Shown: in pieces, positions 16,853-26,039 of the stretch
How positions within the stretch are numbered: the stretch's first letter is position 1
Layout: each line of letters starts with the position of its first letter
From: a virus
Direction: 5' to 3' (one strand)
DNA length: 44,634 bases
IMG/VR virus record: IMGVR_UViG_3300036820_000031
Coordinates: 1-44,634 of that record
Program-made: the position numbers and the translations under genes
Notes under the pieces: generated by a model
What the model was told of the DNA's origin: nothing
What the model saw: only the letters and a program-made list of their open reading frames with translations
The model's database searches: none

Positions 16853-18388
16853 ATGCCAAACATCCCGCAATATCAGGTATCGCCGAACGCTGCGGCCATC
16901 CGCCCGAGCGAGGAAGGGCCGAGTGCCTTTGAGCGTGTCGGTCGCACTGAACTCATGGCTGGGGAGCTATCCGGCCGGGCAATCGGCGGCGGGATCAGTG
17001 AACTCGGCCGGGCTACGGCACAGATCGGCGACGCCTACCAATCCCTTCAGACGCAACAGGACATGGTGAACGGCGCACACAAGGCGTCGCAGCTTGCAAT
17101 CCAGGCCGCCACCGATCTTCCCAAGGTGCTGGCGAACAGCGACGACCCTGTAGGCGCCTTCAAGAACTACATGGAGAACACCTACGAACCGGCCCGGCAG
17201 TCCATCATGGATGGCATGCGGACGGCCAAAGGCCAAGCCGCCATGTCCGAGCACCTGGACAGCACGGAGGTGGCACTCACGACGCATGGCATTGCCGAGG
17301 CCATGTCGGTGGCTGGCACGCAGGCGATGGCGAAGACAGAAGCGACCACAAACAACCTGGCTATGGCGGCCTACCAGAACCCCTACAATGCTGCCGCCTA
17401 CGCCGACCAAATCACCAGCGGGTTTAACGCGGTAAAGAGCACCTTGACGCCGCAGCAGCAGGCCGCTTTGCCGGTGCATATTCAGGAGGAGCGACAGAAG
17501 GTCTTCTTAGCCGCCGGCCAGAAACTCATAGACACGAACCCGAGCGTGTTCAAGCAGCAGTTGGCAAAAGGCTGGGGCGCGGGCGATTTGTCCGCGGAGG
17601 GTATACGAACTCTGGACAACGCCGCGGACTATAAGATACGCGAGCAACACACGGAAGCGCGCGAGGCTTCCGAGGACCGCGCCGACGACTACATGGGGCA
17701 GATCGCGTTGGCGTTGCAGACCGGCGACACGGCAGCCCTGGCCAAGATATCGGGGCAGGCAGCGAATGACCCCAGCCTGCGTGGGGGCGCCCGCGCTCGC
17801 ACGCAAATCTTCGCCATCTCGGCGGCCGATCGCGTGTTGAACGGCACCAACGTGCCCGAAAACCAGAAGGTCTATTCTCTGCTGCATGATCAGGCGTTGG
17901 ATCAAACGGTGCCGGACGAAACCTACAAGGACGGTGTAACTGCCCAGGTCAAGGGTGGGCAGATCAGCGCGCAGAGCGGTGCCTTCCTGATCGGGCTGCA
18001 TAATGAGACCGTGAGCAAAGACGCCGGCATGCAGGCGATAACCAGCGACCGGCGCGGCGCCTATGCCAGCATAGCAACCATGGCGCGCACCAACACATTC
18101 GGGATCGCGCCTAAGCTGCCCCAGGTCGAAGCGCAGAACGATGCGGTGAAGAACTTGCAGGCAGACGAGCAAGCGCAGCGGGCCAAGGGCCTCCCGGTCG
18201 CAGACGTTTACGACAAGAGCAAGCCCGCCTTCTGGGGCAACCAGCCGTGGGCTGTGCAACTGAAGGCTCAATATGACAAGGGCAACCTGGATACTGGCGA
18301 CACTAGCACGCCCCTGACCGGGGCGGCGCCGGCCGCCGGAACACCGTCCGGGGCTGATGCGGCGAAGCGTGTCTTTGGGGTGCAATAA
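16853..18388 (+). CDS. Internal virion protein (gp15-like position)
   Basis: A 511-residue, almost entirely helical Ala/Gln-rich protein with no catalytic motif. It lies second in the set of three ejection proteins, as gp15 does in T7. ATG 16853 follows GAGGGGTCC; the reading frame is open 20 codons further upstream but there it only shadows the previous gene. Its stop shares the last base with the next ATG (TAATG). Confidence 0.7.
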   Translation: MPNIPQYQVSPNAAAIRPSEEGPSAFERVGRTELMAGELSGRAIGGGISELGRATAQIGDAYQSLQTQQDMVNGAHKASQLAIQAATDLPKVLANSDDPVGAFKNYMENTYEPARQSIMDGMRTAKGQAAMSEHLDSTEVALTTHGIAEAMSVAGTQAMAKTEATTNNLAMAAYQNPYNAAAYADQITSGFNAVKSTLTPQQQAALPVHIQEERQKVFLAAGQKLIDTNPSVFKQQLAKGWGAGDLSAEGIRTLDNAADYKIREQHTEAREASEDRADDYMGQIALALQTGDTAALAKISGQAANDPSLRGGARARTQIFAISAADRVLNGTNVPENQKVYSLLHDQALDQTVPDETYKDGVTAQVKGGQISAQSGAFLIGLHNETVSKDAGMQAITSDRRGAYASIATMARTNTFGIAPKLPQVEAQNDAVKNLQADEQAQRAKGLPVADVYDKSKPAFWGNQPWAVQLKAQYDKGNLDTGDTSTPLTGAAPAAGTPSGADAAKRVFGVQ

Positions 18389-21300
18389 TGTCGGGATCAA
18401 ACGACACTGAAGTTGCCCTCGGTCGCGGGATTGATCGACCCCCCGCGCTGGTGCAAGGGTCCTACCTCACGACGAAGTCCGCCGAGGCGCGCGCGGCCGG
18501 CGCAAGTTGGGACGATATCCACGCCGCGGTCAACGCGAAGTGGGATCAGGCGCGCGCGGCTGGCGCCAGCGATGCGGACATTGAGAAGGTGCTCGGCTTC
18601 CAGAACCCACAGCCAATTGACGACCGTATCCGGGATCACGTCGCATCAGCGTTGAATTCGGTCGCGCCTCCGACGCAGGTTGACGGCGTATGGGGCGGCT
18701 TCCGGGCCGGCGCCGAGGCCAGCGTTACGGGCCTCCTGGCCGGCGGCCTGCCGCATGAGGAGCTGGTTCCAGGAGCGGGCTTCATGGCGCGCACCGCATC
18801 GGCCCTTGGCCAAGGGGCTGGCGATCTGCCGGCCATGGTGCCAGGCATTATAGCCAGATCGCCGACTACGGCTATGGCGCTGCCGACTGCAATCAAGAGC
18901 GTCGTCACGGATGCTTACGAAAATGGTATGTATAAGTCGCCGGGTGACGCGGCCAGCCGCATCGCCAACATCGCGTGGGAGACGGTCAAGAGTGCGGCCG
19001 AGGGGAAAGCCATGGGCCTGGCCGGCGGCGTGGCGGCAGCCAGGCTTAGCAAATTCGGCGATGTAGCATCGGCGGCCGGCGCGGTCGGTGGCAGCACGGC
19101 AGGACTGACGGCGGCGCAGGCCGCGTTGGAAGGGCATCTTCCGACGCCGCAAAACCTACTGGACAACGCGATGCAGGTTGGCCTGTTCCACGCTGGCAGC
19201 ATGGGCGTGGAGCGCGCGCCGACGATCATGCGCAACATGATGGACCGCTGGACAGCCACCAACGACACCCCCGCGCAGACCGCCCAGGAAGCCGCTACAG
19301 ACCCGCACCTCTACGGCCAACTGATGCTGCCGCCCGAGGGCGCGCCGGCCCCCGGCAGCAGCATGACGCCGACCGGAGAAGCAGGCGAAAGCCTGGTGGT
19401 GTCACGGCCTCACGGCGCATTTGACGACGCCGTGGGAGACCCGCTGAAGACCAGTGAGCCGGGCATGCGTTATGGCATCTCGGCCAAGAACAACCCCGAC
19501 ATTGACCTATCCAGCCTGACACCAGACAGCGCGGCCAACATCCTGCACGAGAAGTATTGGGGGCCGCTGGGGCTGGACGATGCGCCGCCGGCAATCGCCA
19601 AGGAAGTGTTGGGTGTCGCCGCGCGCGACGGTATCGAGGCCGGGCAAAAGGTGCTGGACCTGTTCACGGCCGCACCGGAAGCGCCAGCCGAGGGCGAGAA
19701 GCCGAGCACCGCGCTGGCGCTGCTGACGGAACAGGTTGGCCCCGAGGTCGCCAAGGCAATGCCCAACACGGTGGCGCTGCTGGACCGGCGTGGGGTGGGC
19801 GGAGAACCGCCGAAGCCACCGGCCATACCGGAGCGCCCCGCGGGTTCTGCTGAAGGGCCAGAGGGCGGCCCGACGCTGTGGGGTGATCCCTGGGCCAAGG
19901 CACGAGAGGCCATGGCCGAGGGCACCACCGAGCGCGTGCCAACTGAGACAACTGGCCAGGCGCTCTACCGGGAACTGTTCAACCGCAATGCGCCCGTGCT
20001 GCGCCTGTGGCGCGCGATCCGCGGCGGGGAGCCAATCCGCGCCGATGACAACGCGCTGCTTACCCTGCGCGACGAAGAGGGCAGCGGTAGCCGCGCGCAG
20101 TGGCGCATCCACAACAAACTGGCACCCATTCTGAAGACGGTCGCGCCGGACGAGTGGCACGACTTCGGCACCTACCTGGCTGCCTACCGCGCGCACGCCG
20201 AGCATGTGAACGGCGTGGAAAATCCTATGGACAAGGCTGCTGCCAGGCAGGTGCTTGACCAGGCGTCCATGAAGTATGGCACGAAGTTTTCCGACGCGCT
20301 GGAGAAGTTGCGCAGTTACCGCATGGATCTTATGACTTACATGCAGGACCGCGGGATGCTGTCCGCCGCCGACGTGGACTTGTTCACCAAGGAAGCTGCC
20401 TATGGTGTCCCTGGCTGGCGCGAGAGTGATCTGGCTCGCGTGCGCGCGCCTGGGTCGCAGGTGTTCAACCCGGTGCGCAAGGTGGCCAACGGGCAGGAGA
20501 AGTTCATCCATCCGGTCGAAGCCCTGATGCGCGACACCTTCACCCGTATGGCCTTGGCCGATCGCAACGCCACCAACCTTGCCTTGATGCGTAAGGCGGT
20601 GCCGGCCGGCGAAGCTACGGTGCGCAACGTGGAGACGAAGCCGGCCGAGATGCAGGAAGTGCAGCCGAACAAGACTGGCACGCCGAGTGAGCAAGAGGCG
20701 TGGATGACCGGCATTCCGACTTTCGAGATGGGGTCGGAGGAAGCCCTGGTGAAGATGTTCGGTGGCACGGTGAAGCCCGATGAAGTGCCGGTGTTCGACC
20801 AGGGCGTGCGCAAGCTCGTGGTGTTCAAGGACCCTGAAGTGGCACGCGTGCTGCGCCAGTATGATGAAAACGGCATGGGCAGGATCATGGAGATTGCGGC
20901 CAAGGCCACGAGTGCCTACCGCTGGCCGATCGTCCACAACCCGCTATTTGCACCCGTCATAACCGGGGGCGATCAACTGTTCTTCCAGATGTTCAAGCCG
21001 GGCGGCATGGTTGGCCGCAACAGCGCGCCGGCCAATCTTGTGGAGGGCCTGTTCCACTCCCTGTTGCCAACCGGCATGTGGCAGCGCGCGGTCGAAGCCG
21101 GTGTGGTGCAACACGCCTTCGCCAGCATGAGCCGGGATGACCTGGTGCGCTCTGTCGTGATGAACGAAGTCGGCACGCGATCGATGCCGCAGCGGGTGTG
21201 GAACCGGGTAACGTCGCCGCTGGAGTGGTGGACCACGCACATCATGAATGCCCCGTCCGTTGGCCGCTATGCGCGCGGCCTGCGCAATGAGGAGCCAGAA

Positions 21301-22593
21301 CTGGAGGCGCGCGCTGCGGCCACCGAGGCGGTGTTCCACCGGCCCGGCTACGGCGGCGCTGTCAGCCGGCAGATTAACCGCAGCATGATCCCCTTCACAA
21401 CCGCGTTCCTGAACGGGCTGGAGAAGGAAAAGCGGATGTTCCTGGGCGGTGAAGGCGAGACGGGCGAGAAGATGAACCCGGCGACGGCGTGGCTGAAGCT
21501 GGCCGCCGTCGTCACCGTCCCGGTGTTGGGTTCCTATTTCGCCTATCACGACAAGGAGTGGTATAAGGCGCTGCACCCAAGCGACAAGGACAACTACTTC
21601 ATCCTGCGCACAGGCGGCGACGGGCCAGCCGGCATCACGCACAAGTTCTGGATACCGCCGGGTATCGCGTTCGTTGGAAGCGCCCTGCCACGACGCATCG
21701 CTGAACAACTCTACGGCCACGATCCCGACGCCTGGCAAGGCATGGCCGAAGCGTTTGGCCGGTCCTTTGCGCCTACCGGCAGTGAGAGTGGCTTCGCGCC
21801 GTCTGTGCTCGGGCCGATGCTGGAGGCGATCAACAACCACAGCATGGTCACCGGCCGGCCGCTGGTGTCCGATGCCGACCAGCGGTTGCTGCCATCCAGC
21901 CGATACAAGCCTTACACCACACAGACGGCGAAGACGATCGCGAGCTTCGTCAACAACACGCTGCTGGCCAAGACCGGCACGCTGGCGCCCGAGGACGTTG
22001 ACACACTGATCAGCGGCTACACCGGCAAGATGGGCATGGGCATGTTGCAGACGGTGGAACGGTTGCTCGGTGCGCCTCCCGCGCCGGGCGAAAACAGCTT
22101 TTGGAAGTCATCATTTTTCACTGCGACGCAGGCCCGGTATCCGACCGCCAGTAGCCAGCCGACCGAGGACTTCTACGGGCAGATGGACACATACAACCAG
22201 GTCCACAACACGCTTATCCAGAAGATGAAGGAAGGTGATCTCGCCGGTTTCAAGAGCATCCTGACGCAATATCCGTGGATGGCCACGATGCACCGTTGGT
22301 CCCTCTCGAATGAGGACCGCATGCAGATGGGCGCAGTTACGCCGGCCTACACCCAGGCGCTTGACGACGCCGTTGACAAGGAAGGTCCGGCCGAGCGCCA
22401 GGCCGCGCTTGGCGTGCTGAAGGCGAGCAAGCTGCTGCAAGTCCAATCCACATACGCCAGGATGGTGGAGCGGAATGCCAACGGTGCGCTGAAGCCGGTG
22501 GAGCAATCCCAAATACTGGACCAGGCCTATATGGGGATGCAGGCGATTTCTGAACGCGGCCTGGCTTACTTCCACCAGGCTGGCCAGCGATGA
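18388..22593 (+). CDS. Large ejection protein (gp16-like position), LPD38-like
   Basis: A 1,401-residue protein and the largest of the ejection set. The first 260 residues are helical with membrane-like Ala/Gly stretches (VGGSTAGLTAAQAALEG). A mostly helical middle follows. Around residues 850-1,030 the pattern (IVHNPLFAPVITGGDQL, then RQINRSMIPFTTAFLNGLEKEKR) resembles the large polyvalent-protein-associated domain LPD38 found in phage ejection proteins. No lytic transglycosylase motif was evident, although T7 gp16 has one. It should enter the cell with the DNA and form the trans-envelope channel. Overlap with the fibre gene is four bases. Confidence 0.75.
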   Translation: MSGSNDTEVALGRGIDRPPALVQGSYLTTKSAEARAAGASWDDIHAAVNAKWDQARAAGASDADIEKVLGFQNPQPIDDRIRDHVASALNSVAPPTQVDGVWGGFRAGAEASVTGLLAGGLPHEELVPGAGFMARTASALGQGAGDLPAMVPGIIARSPTTAMALPTAIKSVVTDAYENGMYKSPGDAASRIANIAWETVKSAAEGKAMGLAGGVAAARLSKFGDVASAAGAVGGSTAGLTAAQAALEGHLPTPQNLLDNAMQVGLFHAGSMGVERAPTIMRNMMDRWTATNDTPAQTAQEAATDPHLYGQLMLPPEGAPAPGSSMTPTGEAGESLVVSRPHGAFDDAVGDPLKTSEPGMRYGISAKNNPDIDLSSLTPDSAANILHEKYWGPLGLDDAPPAIAKEVLGVAARDGIEAGQKVLDLFTAAPEAPAEGEKPSTALALLTEQVGPEVAKAMPNTVALLDRRGVGGEPPKPPAIPERPAGSAEGPEGGPTLWGDPWAKAREAMAEGTTERVPTETTGQALYRELFNRNAPVLRLWRAIRGGEPIRADDNALLTLRDEEGSGSRAQWRIHNKLAPILKTVAPDEWHDFGTYLAAYRAHAEHVNGVENPMDKAAARQVLDQASMKYGTKFSDALEKLRSYRMDLMTYMQDRGMLSAADVDLFTKEAAYGVPGWRESDLARVRAPGSQVFNPVRKVANGQEKFIHPVEALMRDTFTRMALADRNATNLALMRKAVPAGEATVRNVETKPAEMQEVQPNKTGTPSEQEAWMTGIPTFEMGSEEALVKMFGGTVKPDEVPVFDQGVRKLVVFKDPEVARVLRQYDENGMGRIMEIAAKATSAYRWPIVHNPLFAPVITGGDQLFFQMFKPGGMVGRNSAPANLVEGLFHSLLPTGMWQRAVEAGVVQHAFASMSRDDLVRSVVMNEVGTRSMPQRVWNRVTSPLEWWTTHIMNAPSVGRYARGLRNEEPELEARAAATEAVFHRPGYGGAVSRQINRSMIPFTTAFLNGLEKEKRMFLGGEGETGEKMNPATAWLKLAAVVTVPVLGSYFAYHDKEWYKALHPSDKDNYFILRTGGDGPAGITHKFWIPPGIAFVGSALPRRIAEQLYGHDPDAWQGMAEAFGRSFAPTGSESGFAPSVLGPMLEAINNHSMVTGRPLVSDADQRLLPSSRYKPYTTQTAKTIASFVNNTLLAKTGTLAPEDVDTLISGYTGKMGMGMLQTVERLLGAPPAPGENSFWKSSFFTATQARYPTASSQPTEDFYGQMDTYNQVHNTLIQKMKEGDLAGFKSILTQYPWMATMHRWSLSNEDRMQMGAVTPAYTQALDDAVDKEGPAERQAALGVLKASKLLQVQSTYARMVERNANGALKPVEQSQILDQAYMGMQAISERGLAYFHQAGQR

Positions 22594-24299
22594 GCGTCCT
22601 GAAGCGCGCTATCCGTGGCATCCGGGACAGCATCCCGAGCGGCTACATGCTTGGCCGCGTCTCGGCTGGCAACGGCCCGGCGGAACTGATCCACGTCAGC
22701 ACCCTAGGCCAGGTCATCACCGCGGCCGGGACTGGCGGGGGCGGCAGCAGTGCGCCGGCCGAGTGGAATGCCGGCAGCGTTACGGTGCTGGCCGGGGGCC
22801 TGTCCGTAAGTGGCGGCACACTGGACGTGACCGTGGCGCAGGAGTGGAGTGCCGGCACGGTCACAGCATTGCAAGGGCTTGCGATCGGCGGCGCGTTCGG
22901 GGCGGAAACCACATTGACCGCGGACTGGAACGTTGGCCTTGTTGACGAAATTGGGGTCGGCCTAACTATTGGCACCAGCCATAAAGCAGGAACACTGTTT
23001 ACCGATTGGGGCGCGGGCAGTGTGCTGGCGGTTGGCACCGGCCTGACCATCGTCAGTGAAACACTGTCCGCAACCGGCGGCACATCCGAGTGGAATGCCG
23101 GCACCGTCGCTGCGCTGGGTGGCAGTCTTTCTATAAACGGCAGTGGCACGCTGGCGGATGCCTTGGAGTGGAACGCCGGCACCGTCACCGCGCTGGGCAC
23201 CGGGTTGTCAATCACCAGCGGCACGCTGAACGTATCCAGCACCGGTGAGTGGACCGCCGGCACCGTCTCGGCCATTGGCACTGGCCTGACCCTGACGACG
23301 GGGACCTTGACCGCCAGCAGCGGCGGCAGCGCCTTCCCGATCACGGCGGCCGGCACCACGCAAAGCGTGGGCGAAATGACTGTCACCGGCACCAATGCCG
23401 GCATGGCCGTGATCCCGAATGGCACGGGCGCCTTCATGTTGGCGGTCCCTACCGGCTCCTCCGCGGGGGGCAACGCGCGCGGCGCCTATGCGGTGGACCT
23501 GCAACTTCAGCGTGGCAGTGCGGCACAAGTGGCAAGTGGGGCCAACAGCTTTGTGGTTGGCTATGAGAATGTCGCAAGCGGCCAGTATGCCGTCGCGGCC
23601 GGGAACAACAGCAACGCGACCAACACCAACTCAGTGGCGATCGGCAGTGGGAACATAGCATCCGGCAACGCCGCCCTGGCTCTTGGTTCGTCAACCACGG
23701 CGTCGGCAGCAAGCGCTTCCGCTATTGGCTTCGGCACTACCGCGTCCGGGTCTTACAGCACCGTCATGGGCTACAATGGCACGGCGGCCGGCGAATACAG
23801 CACAGTGGTGGGTGCCATCGGCAACGACCGGACCAACACTGCTGCCTTTGTCCACGGCGGCGGCGGCTCGGATGGCATTCAGAGCGAAGACCATTTGCTG
23901 TATTTTACGACCACTGGCGCCACGGCTGTGCGGCTTACCGCGCTCGGCTCTGGCACCGCGACGGCGACCAACACCGTTGGGGTAGCCTTCGGCGCGTCCC
24001 TGTTCTGGATTGACTTCATCGCCTACGATCGCACCAGCGGTCAGGTGATGACCTACACGTGCGGACCTGGCGTCATCTTCCAGGCGGCCGGGGGCGTTTC
24101 CACGACCACGTTCGGGACCGCGGGCGCGCCGGCCTTTACCGCCGGCCCGTTCACATCGGCGACGGCAGTCCTGGCCGCAGCCCCGACCGTGGCGGCGGAC
24201 ACCACCTTGGGCAGTTTCAACATCAGCGTGACGCCGCCCGTCGCCAACACGGCGACGTGGCACTTCGCTGCCCGCGTGAGGCTCCTCTCCATAACTTGA
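22590..24299 (+). CDS. Trimeric YadA-like tail fibre / receptor-binding protein
   Basis: 569 residues in four parts. Residues 1-35 (SVLKRAIRGIRDSIPSGYML) likely anchor it to the tail. Residues about 58-250 hold seven copies of a 26-28-residue repeat beginning with (E/D)W-x-AG-x-V-x-x-L, typical of a beta-structured stalk. Residues about 320-420 have 14-residue steps (NSVAIGSGNIASGNAALALG), the pattern of YadA-like left-handed beta-roll heads in trimeric adhesins. The last 140 residues are probably the distal trimerising domain. It overlaps the ejection gene by four bases and ends inside the promoter of the lysis genes. The receptor is unknown. Confidence 0.8.
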   Translation: MSVLKRAIRGIRDSIPSGYMLGRVSAGNGPAELIHVSTLGQVITAAGTGGGGSSAPAEWNAGSVTVLAGGLSVSGGTLDVTVAQEWSAGTVTALQGLAIGGAFGAETTLTADWNVGLVDEIGVGLTIGTSHKAGTLFTDWGAGSVLAVGTGLTIVSETLSATGGTSEWNAGTVAALGGSLSINGSGTLADALEWNAGTVTALGTGLSITSGTLNVSSTGEWTAGTVSAIGTGLTLTTGTLTASSGGSAFPITAAGTTQSVGEMTVTGTNAGMAVIPNGTGAFMLAVPTGSSAGGNARGAYAVDLQLQRGSAAQVASGANSFVVGYENVASGQYAVAAGNNSNATNTNSVAIGSGNIASGNAALALGSSTTASAASASAIGFGTTASGSYSTVMGYNGTAAGEYSTVVGAIGNDRTNTAAFVHGGGGSDGIQSEDHLLYFTTTGATAVRLTALGSGTATATNTVGVAFGASLFWIDFIAYDRTSGQVMTYTCGPGVIFQAAGGVSTTTFGTAGAPAFTAGPFTSATAVLAAAPTVAADTTLGSFNISVTPPVANTATWHFAARVRLLSIT

Positions 24300-24324
24300 C
24301 GCCCGTATGCCAGCCTGATAGTCT
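24296..24324 (+). promoter_or_regulatory. Sigma70-like promoter of the lysis cassette
   Basis: TTGACG (24296-24301), 17 bases, TAGTCT (24319-24324) with the same TGATAGTCT as the promoter at 5699. The -35 box includes the fibre stop codon. The next gene starts at 24348 behind a GCCAGGAGC ribosome binding site. Confidence 0.55.
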
Positions 24325-24347
24325 GGAGGCAGCCAGGAGCTTGCCTT

Positions 24348-24557
24348 ATGGACGGTAGCGGCCGGATACTCAGTCTCCCAGGATGGGTGATATCCAACCT
24401 CATGTGCGGGGGCTGCATCGTGTCGTCTGTCCTGGGCGTCCTCCCTGCCATCATGTCAACCGTATCGGCCACGCTTGGCGCCATCTGGTGCGCCATCATG
24501 ATCGCCGAGAGCGCGCCCGTGAAGCGCTATCGTGACCGGAGAAACAAACATGGATAG
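24348..24557 (+). CDS. Small two-segment membrane protein, holin candidate
   Basis: A 69-residue protein. It has two hydrophobic stretches (about residues 12-32 and 35-53) and a strongly basic tail (VKRYRDRRNKHG), which is the layout of small holins that release endolysin through the inner membrane. The first gene after the lysis promoter; it overlaps the next gene by eight bases. Holins vary so much that position and membrane pattern are the only evidence. Confidence 0.6.
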   Translation: MDGSGRILSLPGWVISNLMCGGCIVSSVLGVLPAIMSTVSATLGAIWCAIMIAESAPVKRYRDRRNKHG

Positions 24558-24786
24558 CCGTCCGGCCCCCATACCGCCGCCGACCGAACTGGAACCCGTT
24601 GAGTTCGCTGGCCGCACGGCGCTGCCTTGGGACACTCTGGCCAAGTGGGCGGCGGTAGCTTGTCTTGCGGCCAGCGTGCTGGTGCTGGACATCATGAAGC
24701 TGCCAGCGGACCACTATATCAACCTGATCGTGATCCCCGGCCTGTCCTACCTCGGGCTGCACACCGCAGCCAAGACCCTGAACTGA
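24550..24786 (+). CDS. Second small membrane protein, holin or antiholin candidate
   Basis: A 78-residue protein with a Pro-rich start (APIPPPTELEP), a hydrophobic helix at about residues 31-49 (WAAVACLAASVLVLDIM) and a second at about 55-72. ATG 24550 follows CCGGAG; GTG 24532 is possible. Two adjacent small membrane proteins before the lysin suggest a holin pair, which is inference. Confidence 0.6.
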   Translation: MDSRPAPIPPPTELEPVEFAGRTALPWDTLAKWAAVACLAASVLVLDIMKLPADHYINLIVIPGLSYLGLHTAAKTLN

Positions 24787-24797
24787 AGGACCCCACC

Positions 24798-25079
24798 ATG
24801 AAGAAAGCCCTGCTAATCCTCGGCGTGCTGACTGCTGTCTCAATGCTGGACGGCTGCACCTCGGCGCAGATCGCAGCCACAACCTCCGCTGTCACGTTGT
24901 CCACGCCATGCGCCCTGGCGCTGGTGGCAGCCGGTCAGGTTGCCGCAGCCGGCTCCACCTCCAGCGCAGTCAACACCGCTGTGACCGTCGCCAACGGCGC
25001 CGCGGCCCTGGCCGCGGTCGCGGGCAGCGCGGCCTGCACCGCGGCGGACACTGCCGTCCTGGCAGCGGTCAAGAGTTGA
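24798..25079 (+). CDS. Small putative lipoprotein
   Basis: A 93-residue protein with a Lys-Lys start, a hydrophobic signal (ALLILGVLTAVSM) and a lipobox-like LDGC at residues 18-21; Asp at the -2 position is unusual. The rest is Ala/Thr/Val-rich with two further Cys. It may be an exported lipoprotein acting at the envelope during lysis or superinfection exclusion. Overlap with the next gene is TTGA. Confidence 0.58.
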   Translation: MKKALLILGVLTAVSMLDGCTSAQIAATTSAVTLSTPCALALVAAGQVAAAGSTSSAVNTAVTVANGAAALAAVAGSAACTAADTAVLAAVKS

Positions 25080-25267
25080 CCCGCGCGGCTGCCTTGCTCG
25101 CACTGGTGCTGCTGTCCGGCTGCACAGCACCAGTGTGGGTGGCCGGCGCCGCTGCGATAGGCGGCGCCTTGGCCGATGACCTGGGAGCGGTGGACGCAGC
25201 GGCATCCGCCGTCCGTGATCTGTTGCCGGCGAAGCCTGGTGTGTGCGCTCTGCCGGCAACGCCGTGA
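25076..25267 (+). CDS. Small lipoprotein, outer-membrane spanin candidate
   Basis: A 63-residue protein from a TTG start that overlaps the previous stop. It has a hydrophobic signal (AAALLALVLLSGC) and a canonical LSGC lipobox, giving a mature lipoprotein of about 47 residues. It sits directly before the endolysin gene, the usual place for an o-spanin, but no partner i-spanin was recognised. An ATG start is lacking, so the start is less certain. Confidence 0.58.
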   Translation: MTRAAALLALVLLSGCTAPVWVAGAAAIGGALADDLGAVDAAASAVRDLLPAKPGVCALPATP

Positions 25268-25740
25268 TTGACCCGCGGCAACTGCGGGACCTGGTTATCC
25301 TCCCGGTGCTGCAAGCCCTTGCCGACACCGAGCTTCACGCTGCGACTGAACTCATGCTCGGCACGGCCATGCAGGAGACGCACTGCGGCGACTATTTGGC
25401 CCAGGTGGGGGGTGGCCCCGCTCTTGGCCTGTGGCAGATGGAGCCTGCGACCGAAGCCGACCTGTGGACCAACTACCTGAAGTTCCGGCCGGCGCTGGGC
25501 GGCACGGTGCGCTCATTTGTAATGCTCGGGATGCCCCGCGTTAACCAGTTGGTAGGGAATGCCTACTACGCCTGTGCGATGGCGCGGGTGCTCTACATGC
25601 GCGCGCCTGGCGCACTGCCACCAGCGGGCAACCCTGCCGCGCAGGCGGCCTACTACGTGCACCACTACAACGCAGGCGGCAAGGCAACCGTGGAGGAATA
25701 CGTGGACAACTGGCACGCCCTACAGGCCAAGCTAACATGA
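25264..25740 (+). CDS. Transglycosylase-like endolysin
   Basis: A 158-residue protein that should cut the glycan strands of peptidoglycan. The segment GTAMQETHCGDYLAQVGGGPALGLWQMEPAT (residues about 32-62) is the conserved core of phage lysins of this kind, with Glu in QETH as catalytic acid and the GLWQMEP loop as in lytic transglycosylases. The C-half has YYVHHYNAGG. GTG at 25264 overlaps the preceding stop by four bases (GTGA); GTG 25243 is an alternative giving 165 residues. No signal peptide, so it relies on a holin. Confidence 0.78.
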   Translation: MIDPRQLRDLVILPVLQALADTELHAATELMLGTAMQETHCGDYLAQVGGGPALGLWQMEPATEADLWTNYLKFRPALGGTVRSFVMLGMPRVNQLVGNAYYACAMARVLYMRAPGALPPAGNPAAQAAYYVHHYNAGGKATVEEYVDNWHALQAKLT

Positions 25741-25943
25741 TCCGCTGGTGCAGAGAGATATGGCGCTCGGCCAGGTGCGGCTTCTACCAGCGCGCCTACG
25801 AATTGTCGGTGGAGCGGGGCAACTGGATACAGGCGCACCAATACCGGCGGAAGCTGGAACGTGCCGGCGGATGGGAAGACTTGCCTACCCGCCAAGGCGC
25901 CACACAGCCGGAACGTTTTTCAAATATCCCGACCGGAAAGTGA
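25737..25943 (+). CDS. Small basic hypothetical protein at the end of the late operon
   Basis: A 68-residue protein, Arg/Trp-rich at the start (IRWCREIWRSARCGFYQRAYELS), with the helix VERGNWIQAHQYRRKLERAGGWEDL. Its ATG overlaps the endolysin stop by four bases, so it is expressed with lysis genes. No family was recognised. Confidence 0.65.
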   Translation: MIRWCREIWRSARCGFYQRAYELSVERGNWIQAHQYRRKLERAGGWEDLPTRQGATQPERFSNIPTGK

Positions 25944-26016
25944 CCAGTCCCGGCAGTCTTTGTCCTGAAAAGCTCAATTAAAACAACGCCGTCTTACATC
26001 TGCCTGTAGTGTGGCA
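25944..26016. other. Short intergenic gap between lysis and integrase genes, possible attP
   Basis: The 73 bases between the convergent operons are the best place for the phage attachment site because the integrase gene ends here. No tRNA-like core was recognised, so the crossover site cannot be named. It also holds an AT-rich AATTAAAACAA. Confidence 0.3.
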
Positions 26017-26039
26017 TGCAGTCTAGGACTGCACTTTTT
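26017..26039 (+). terminator. Intrinsic terminator closing the late operon
   Basis: TGCAGTC-TAG-GACTGCA (26017-26033) is a perfect seven-base-pair hairpin followed by CTTTTT. It would end rightward transcription. The integrase stop codon (26023-26025 on the other strand) is inside the hairpin, so it may also be a leftward end, although the A-side lacks a U-tract in that direction. Confidence 0.78.

Noticed and set aside
22740-23340. Repeat array considered as a possible CRISPR
   Set aside because: The periodic units are in frame inside the fibre gene and code for protein repeats; spacers and conserved repeats are absent.
22590-24299. Diversity-generating retroelement as in BPP-1
   Set aside because: Despite some BPP-1-like head genes, there is no reverse transcriptase and no template/variable repeat pair.
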